Part shown: positions 21,042-25,709 of the stretch, one piece after another
How the letters are laid out: every line of letters starts with the position of its first letter
Position numbering within the stretch: position 1 is the stretch's first letter
From: a virus
DNA: 25,709 nucleotides
Virus record (IMG/VR): IMGVR_UViG_3300030104_001158
Location: 1-25,709 of that record
Strand: one strand, 5' to 3'
Notes under the pieces: model-generated
Seen by the model: the letters and a program-made list of their open reading frames with translations, nothing else
What the model was told of the DNA's origin: nothing
Databases searched by the model: none
Position numbers and translations under genes: made by a program

Positions 21042-21084
21042 ACCCCACTTGTTCTCGTAACTCGTGGGGTTTATTTTTGTTTTA
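21042..21084 (+). terminator. Intrinsic terminator of the rightward early operon
   Basis: Stem ACCCCAC (21042-21048) pairs with GTGGGGT (21064-21070), with a weak GTT/AAC inner pairing. The T-rich run TTATTTTTGTTTT follows. It separates the early genes from the terminase genes. No clear promoter is seen between it and 21136. Confidence 0.75.
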
Positions 21085-21135
21085 TTATGAGTTACTGTTT
21101 CATTACAGTTCACCACTGAAAATAAAGGTAGGAAA

Positions 21136-21603
21136 ATGGCAAAGACAAAACGTAAAGTCGGTAGACCTAAATTCGAGATTACAGATGACATTATGAAAAA
21201 GGCAGAAGACTATGCTGCCAAAGGTTTAACCATCGATCAAATCGCTGCTGTGCTTGGTATTTCTGATGCAACTATTTATGAAAGACAGCAGGAATATCCT
21301 GACTTCTATGACGCTCTAAAAAGAGGCAGAGCTACTGGCATAGCTAATGTGACAAATGCCCTCTATGAAAAAGCCACTGTCGATAAAGATAATACAGCTA
21401 TGATTTTTTATTTAAAGAACCGTGCAGGGTGGGTTGATAAACAGGAGACAACTACCACTGTGGAAAATAGACATGTCATCGATCTAACTGGGATAGACAA
21501 TGAATCACTTAAACAACTTGAATCAGTTCTTGAGCAATCTATCACTCGAACAGGTGAGAGCAGAGAAGTACCGAAGATCATTGAGGGAGTTCACGAAAGC
21601 TAG
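21136..21603 (+). CDS. terS: Terminase small subunit
   Basis: This 155-aa protein has a basic tail (MAKTKRKVGRPKF) and a helix-turn-helix (AAKGLTIDQIAAVLGISDATIYERQQEYPDF, about 33-63). It continues with ALKRGRATGIANVTNALYEKA and TAMIFYLKNRAGWVDKQ, the usual order in HTH-type small terminases. These recognise phage DNA and feed it to the large subunit and portal. It is the first late gene after the terminator and overlaps the large subunit by 104 bp. The ribosome site is AAGGTAGGAAA before ATG. Confidence 0.88.
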   Translation: MAKTKRKVGRPKFEITDDIMKKAEDYAAKGLTIDQIAAVLGISDATIYERQQEYPDFYDALKRGRATGIANVTNALYEKATVDKDNTAMIFYLKNRAGWVDKQETTTTVENRHVIDLTGIDNESLKQLESVLEQSITRTGESREVPKIIEGVHES

Positions 21604-23011
21604 TTGGGGTTCTATTGAACCTGGTGTTGAGTTTCAGAACAACTGGCATATCGATGCAATCTCTGAACATCTTCAGGCGGTTGTGGAAGGTAACATCAAA
21701 CGTCTGATTATTAATGTCCCTCCACGCCACATGAAATCAATCTCTGTTGCCGTTTGCCTCCCTGCATGGACTTGGACCATACAGCCAGGAAAAAAATTTC
21801 TGTATGCTTCCTATGCCAGTTCCCTGTCGATTCGTGACAGCGTTAAATGCCGAAGGTTACTTGATAGCCGTTGGTATAAAGCTCACTTCGAGGATACATT
21901 TAAGTTAACTTCTGATCAAAACCAGAAACAGAGATTTGAAAACGATAAGACTGGAGCCAGAATAGCTACGTCAGTCGATGGTGCTTTAACTGGTGAAGGT
22001 GGAGATATTATTGTCATTGATGATCCACACAATGTCAGGGAAAGCGAATCATCCGCTGTTCGTGAAGGTGTGTTGGAGTGGTGGGATCAAGCTATGCAAA
22101 CTCGTCTGAACGATCCTAAGACTGGTGCATTTATAATTATTATGCAGCGTGTCCACGAAAGAGACCTTACAGGGCACATATTAGCAAACGAACTTGGTGA
22201 TGAATGGAACCACTTGTGTTTACCTGCAAAATACGAGGTGGGGCACCCAACACCGACACGGTCATTTCTTGGCTTTACTGATCCTCGCACAAAAGAAGGT
22301 GAGCTTCTCTGGCCCAACAGAATTGACGAAAAAACTTTGACTTCCTTAGAAAAAAGTCTGGGCAGTTATGCATCAGCAGGACAATTGCAACAACGTCCTA
22401 TGCCAAAAGGTGGCGGTATATTAAAAGCTGAGTGGTGGGTTCCTTGGGAAAGTGAGGATCTTCCTGATATTGAATATGTGCTTCAGTCGTGGGATACGGC
22501 TTTCAGCACAAAAGAAAAGACATCCTATTCTGCCAGAACAACGTGGGGTGTGTTCAAGCACAAAGGTATGACTTGTGCGATTGTATTGGATATGTGGTAT
22601 GACCGTGTCAGTTACCCTGAGTTAAGAAAGATTGCTCAGGAGGCATATTACGACTACGAACCTGATGCCGTGTTGATAGAAAAGAAAGCTTCTGGTCAAT
22701 CTCTCCTGCAAGATTTACGCATTGCAGGAATACCAGTAATTGAATATATGCCTGACAGAGATAAGGAAGCGAGAGCACATGCAAGCTCTGCATTACTCGA
22801 AGATGGCAGAATTTACTATCCATCGTCAAAGAAATGGTGTAAGGACTTGATCGATATCTGTGCAAGTTTTCCTGCCACGGATAATGATGACATCGTTGAC
22901 ACATGTACTCAGGCATGGTTAAGATTAAGAAAAGGTTGGTTCGTTGGTCACTCGACTGACTATGAAGACGATGAAGAACCTGAAAAAAGAAGGATAACGC
23001 TCTATGGCTAG
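21500..23011 (+). CDS. terL: Terminase large subunit (ATPase-nuclease)
   Basis: This 503-aa protein has the packaging motor ATPase: LIINVPPRHMKS (Walker A-like, about 69-80) and IIVIDDPHN (Walker B, about 170-178). The C-terminal RNase H-type nuclease has LQSWDTAFS, then VLIEKKASGQSLLQ and DDIVDTCTQAW, supplying acidic residues. It pumps DNA through the portal into the prohead and cuts it. The ATG at 21500 follows GGGATAGAC but lies inside the small-subunit gene; a GTG at 21554 would shorten the overlap but has no ribosome site. The C-terminus overlaps the portal start by 8 bp. Confidence 0.95.
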   Translation: MNHLNNLNQFLSNLSLEQVRAEKYRRSLREFTKASWGSIEPGVEFQNNWHIDAISEHLQAVVEGNIKRLIINVPPRHMKSISVAVCLPAWTWTIQPGKKFLYASYASSLSIRDSVKCRRLLDSRWYKAHFEDTFKLTSDQNQKQRFENDKTGARIATSVDGALTGEGGDIIVIDDPHNVRESESSAVREGVLEWWDQAMQTRLNDPKTGAFIIIMQRVHERDLTGHILANELGDEWNHLCLPAKYEVGHPTPTRSFLGFTDPRTKEGELLWPNRIDEKTLTSLEKSLGSYASAGQLQQRPMPKGGGILKAEWWVPWESEDLPDIEYVLQSWDTAFSTKEKTSYSARTTWGVFKHKGMTCAIVLDMWYDRVSYPELRKIAQEAYYDYEPDAVLIEKKASGQSLLQDLRIAGIPVIEYMPDRDKEARAHASSALLEDGRIYYPSSKKWCKDLIDICASFPATDNDDIVDTCTQAWLRLRKGWFVGHSTDYEDDEEPEKRRITLYG

Positions 23012-25490
23012 AAAACCGATATCTCTTCAGCAAGATACAATTCCGTTTACCGAAGGTGCTCCACCTGATGACTTGCTTGTTGAAGAAATTGGAGATGACG
23101 TATTAATTGGTGACCCTGCTCTTGATGACGTTTCTGAAAAAGATGACCAGTTTGACAACAACCTAGCCGAAGAACTTTCGTCAAAAGAATTAAATAATAA
23201 GGCATCGACTTTGGTGTCTGCCTATAACAATGACCGTGAAGCTCGTTCTGAGTGGGAGGAGCGATATAAAAAAGGTTTGCAGACATTAGAACCTGACGGT
23301 GGCATGAACGAATCGGAAGAGGAGCGTGCTGTTCGAGGTCTATCGACAGTTGTGCATCCTATGATTGCCGAAGCTGCCACGCAGTTTAATGCCAGAGCTA
23401 TTGCAGAATTATATCCGTCAGGTGGTCCTGTTAAGACCGTAATAGTCGGAGATCCCAGTGAGGAGCTTGAAGAACAGGCACGCAGGGTTCGAGAGTTTAT
23501 GAATTACCAAATTACACAGGAAATGCCAGAATACTTTCCTGACTTGGATCAGATGTTGTTTCACCTGCCTCTGGTTGGTCAGACGTTTAAAAAAGTCTGG
23601 TGGGATAGTAACATGGAAAGGCAGTGTTCCCAGTTTGTAAAGGCTGAGGATTTTGTTGTCGCTCCTGAAAGTAAAGACTTATATACATCTCCACGATATA
23701 CGCATGTCATTAAAATGCCAAAGAACGACTACAATCGATACGTTCAGTCTGGCTATTATTTACCGACAATGGACGCAGGAGATGAGGCAAGCACCTCAGA
23801 AGATATTATTGGCGAGATCGAAGGAATTGACACTTACGGTGATGACGCTCAGGATGATGTGATCACATTACTGGAAATGCATGTCTATGAATTGTTTGAC
23901 GGTATTGACGACGATATTGACGATGATAACGCTGTGGCTGTTCCTTACGTTGTGACGATTGACCATGATAACGAAAAGATTGTCAGCATTCGCAGAAACT
24001 GGAATCAAGATGACGAAAGAAAAATGCGTAGAGATTGGTTTGTTTCCTACAAGTTCTTACCTGGTCTTGGTTTTTATGGCTTTGGATTGTACCACCTGAT
24101 TGGTGGCTTGGGTAAAGCAGCGACTGGATCTCTGAGGGCGTTACTTGATTCGGCTGCTTTTGCGAATATGCAAGGTGGCTTTAAATTAAGGGGTAGAGTT
24201 TCTGGTGGTGAAGTGCAGGTCAATCCTGGTGAGTTTGTTGATCTTGATGCCACGGTGGATGATGTTAACAAGGCAATCATGCCACTTCCGTTTAAAGAAC
24301 CCAGTGGTGCGTTGTTTAATTTGCTAGGTTTGATTGTGGATGCAGGGCAGAGATTTGCCAGTACCGCTGACTTAAATGTTGGTGACGTAAATCCAAATGC
24401 TCCAGTTGGCTCGACAGTTGCGTTAATTGAGCAGGGCAGTAAAGCTTTCTCAGCAATTCACAAGAGGTTGCACTACGCTCAGGGTCAGGAATTTAAATTA
24501 CTTGCTGACTTGAATGCAGAAAATTTACCTGATGAATTTGAGTTTTCGTTGTCTGGTAGCACGGAAATGGTTTACGCTCGTGACTTTGATGAACGTATTG
24601 ATATTATTCCTGTCAGTGATCCGAATATATTTAGCACGGCTCAGAGGATTGCTCAGGCTCAGTCTGTTTTGCAAATGGCTCAGTCAGCTCCACAGTTGCA
24701 CGATATTTACGAAGCTTACAAGAGAATGTATGAGGCGATACGAATACCGAATATTGACGAGATCCTGAAGAAACCTGAAGAGGCGGTTCGGATGGACCCA
24801 ATTGATGAAAACATGGCGGTTATGTATGGCAAGCCTATAAAAGCTTTTGTTGATCAGGATCATGATTCGCACGTTGCCGTTCACATGCAGTTTATTCAAG
24901 ATCCATCGTTGGGTGGAAATCCTGGTGCTCAACAGCTACAACCTGTTCTTATTGCTCACATAGCTGAACACATTGCGTTGTTATATCGTAATCGGATGGA
25001 GGCAAGTGTCGGTGTACCACTACCGCCAGTTCCAGATTTTAACAGCGAAAGACCTGATTTAAAGGATATCAATCCACAGCTTGATAACTTAATTAGTCAG
25101 AGGGCAGCTCAAGTTGTACAGCAAGCTCCACAAATGCAACAGATTGCTGCCATTACAGCTCAACAACAGCAACAGCAACAAGAAAATCCATTGCAGTATG
25201 CTCAACAGTTAGCTCAATTAGAGACAGAAGCTCTGAAGGCGAGAACGCAAGCTCAAATACAAGCGGATCAGGCAAAGGCTCAGTCACAAATTCAAATCAA
25301 GCAAGCTGAGGCAAAGCAGGATATGGAGATTGAAGCAGCGAAGGCAAGAGCTGATTTGCAAGCTAAGATCCAGAAGTTGGAAGCTGAATTGCAGTTAGAG
25401 CGAGAAAAAAATGCGTCGAAAGTTCAGATGGAGCGTGAGAAAAACGCAGCGGAAATACAAATGGAGGCTATGAAGAATGTCTCCGAATGA
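23004..25490 (+). CDS. P22-like portal protein with a long C-terminal coiled coil
   Basis: This 828-aa protein has portal-family features. After an acidic N-terminus come SEWEERYKKGLQTLE, then AVRGLSTVVHPMIAEAATQFNARAIAEL and LEEQARRVREFMNYQITQEMPEYFPDLDQMLFHLPLVGQTFKKVWWD, and later LPGLGFYGFGLYHLIGGLGKAATGSLRALLDSAAFAN. These fit the portals of P22-like and related short-tailed phages. The portal forms the dodecameric entry channel of the capsid. The last ~130 residues contain a Gln tract (QQQQQQQENPLQYAQQLAQ) and a charged, repeated helix (MEREKNA repeats), probably a coiled-coil barrel. It directly follows the large terminase, as expected for late genes. Confidence 0.9.
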   Translation: MARKPISLQQDTIPFTEGAPPDDLLVEEIGDDVLIGDPALDDVSEKDDQFDNNLAEELSSKELNNKASTLVSAYNNDREARSEWEERYKKGLQTLEPDGGMNESEEERAVRGLSTVVHPMIAEAATQFNARAIAELYPSGGPVKTVIVGDPSEELEEQARRVREFMNYQITQEMPEYFPDLDQMLFHLPLVGQTFKKVWWDSNMERQCSQFVKAEDFVVAPESKDLYTSPRYTHVIKMPKNDYNRYVQSGYYLPTMDAGDEASTSEDIIGEIEGIDTYGDDAQDDVITLLEMHVYELFDGIDDDIDDDNAVAVPYVVTIDHDNEKIVSIRRNWNQDDERKMRRDWFVSYKFLPGLGFYGFGLYHLIGGLGKAATGSLRALLDSAAFANMQGGFKLRGRVSGGEVQVNPGEFVDLDATVDDVNKAIMPLPFKEPSGALFNLLGLIVDAGQRFASTADLNVGDVNPNAPVGSTVALIEQGSKAFSAIHKRLHYAQGQEFKLLADLNAENLPDEFEFSLSGSTEMVYARDFDERIDIIPVSDPNIFSTAQRIAQAQSVLQMAQSAPQLHDIYEAYKRMYEAIRIPNIDEILKKPEEAVRMDPIDENMAVMYGKPIKAFVDQDHDSHVAVHMQFIQDPSLGGNPGAQQLQPVLIAHIAEHIALLYRNRMEASVGVPLPPVPDFNSERPDLKDINPQLDNLISQRAAQVVQQAPQMQQIAAITAQQQQQQQENPLQYAQQLAQLETEALKARTQAQIQADQAKAQSQIQIKQAEAKQDMEIEAAKARADLQAKIQKLEAELQLEREKNASKVQMEREKNAAEIQMEAMKNVSE

Positions 25491-25709
25491 TTTGTTAGCT
25501 TCGATCAGACCAATTAATCCTGCTGCTTTTGGTCCTGTTAAGCAACAGATGCCACCACAGGGAATGCCACAAGGCAGACCTCCACCACAGGGAATGCCAC
25601 AACAAAACCCTGAAGGTGAGAGAATGACAAATTACTTGATGAATAAAGTTGAAGAGATTAAACAAAGATTAGGGCAAGGTGATGTTGGTGCATTATCAAA
25701 TGTCACTGA
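25477..25709 (+). CDS. Pro/Gln-rich late protein (3' truncated by window end)
   Basis: An ATG at 25477, inside the portal's last codons, follows GGAGG with a 9-bp spacer. The frame stays open for 77 codons to the window end. The product begins MSPNDLLASIRPINPAAF and has two copies of a PPQGMPQ repeat (GRP between them), then a helical region (GERMTNYLMNKVEEIKQRLGQG). It continues the late block after the portal, so a scaffold, head-completion or minor virion protein is possible. I do not recognise the family, and the C-terminus is not in the window. Confidence 0.6.
   Translation, partial: MSPNDLLASIRPINPAAFGPVKQQMPPQGMPQGRPPPQGMPQQNPEGERMTNYLMNKVEEIKQRLGQGDVGALSNVT
25552..25602 (+). repeat. 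Direct repeat encoding PPQGMPQ
   Basis: Two exact 21-bp copies (25552-25572 and 25582-25602; each starts CCACCACAGG and ends TGCCACAA) occur with 30-bp period inside the Pro/Gln-rich gene. Exact DNA identity suggests a recent duplication of ten codons. Confidence 0.85.

Noticed and set aside
1-25709. CRISPR array, insertion sequence, integrase or attachment site
   Set aside because: No regularly spaced repeats of spacer length, no transposase or recombinase motifs, and no repeated tRNA end were found. The tRNA-like element alone is not enough to call an attachment site.

Overview
This window is part of a tailed double-stranded DNA phage genome (Caudoviricetes). It encodes a small and a large terminase subunit, a large P22-like portal, probable internal virion proteins, a phage replisome and an antirestriction protein. 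There is no ribosomal RNA, housekeeping operon or integrase. The DNA is AT-rich and densely packed, with ATGA and TAATG overlaps at many gene junctions. The replication genes and portal type resemble uncultured aquatic or marine phages known from metagenomes. That placement, and a short-tailed virion, are inferences; the host cannot be named from the sequence.

Layout. (1) Bases 1-4176, + strand: the end of a late block, holding a truncated gene, a 775-aa likely internal virion protein, two related small membrane proteins, a C-terminally anchored protein and a Gly-rich protein. (2) Bases 4177-18501, - strand: the early/replication block, transcribed leftward. From promoter-proximal to distal it holds an NrdR-like zinc ribbon, small proteins, a coiled-coil protein, an SSB-like protein ending in DDEIPF, an archaeo-eukaryotic primase (AEP), a UvrD-like helicase, small genes and a tRNA-like element, a short family C (DnaE-type) polymerase, more small genes, a SleB-type hydrolase, a DNA methyltransferase, a DUF6011-like protein, a SNF2-type helicase and a PD-(D/E)XK nuclease. 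(3) Bases 18502-19258: a divergent control region with promoters, an A-rich tract and six GGTAAC half-sites, including a perfect 17-bp palindrome; this is a candidate origin or operator. (4) Bases 18684-20996, + strand: small early genes, an ArdC-like antirestriction protein and a 27-aa membrane microprotein, closed by an intrinsic terminator at 21042-21084. (5) Bases 21136 to the end, + strand: terminase small and large subunits, portal, and the start of a Pro/Gln-rich protein.

How it works together. The leftward block probably makes the replisome and modifies phage DNA, while the rightward early block protects incoming DNA. The late genes package DNA and build the head. Control appears organised by a shared promoter type (-10 of form TANNCT or close) and by a repeated cistron boundary in which the upstream stop codon lies inside the next gene's Shine-Dalgarno box (TAGAAAGGAA). 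GC-rich perfect hairpins recur at gene boundaries. The most interesting items are the GGTAAC array, the stop/Shine-Dalgarno boundary box, the DnaE-plus-AEP replisome, the methyltransferase with no ordinary start codon, and the tRNA-like element.
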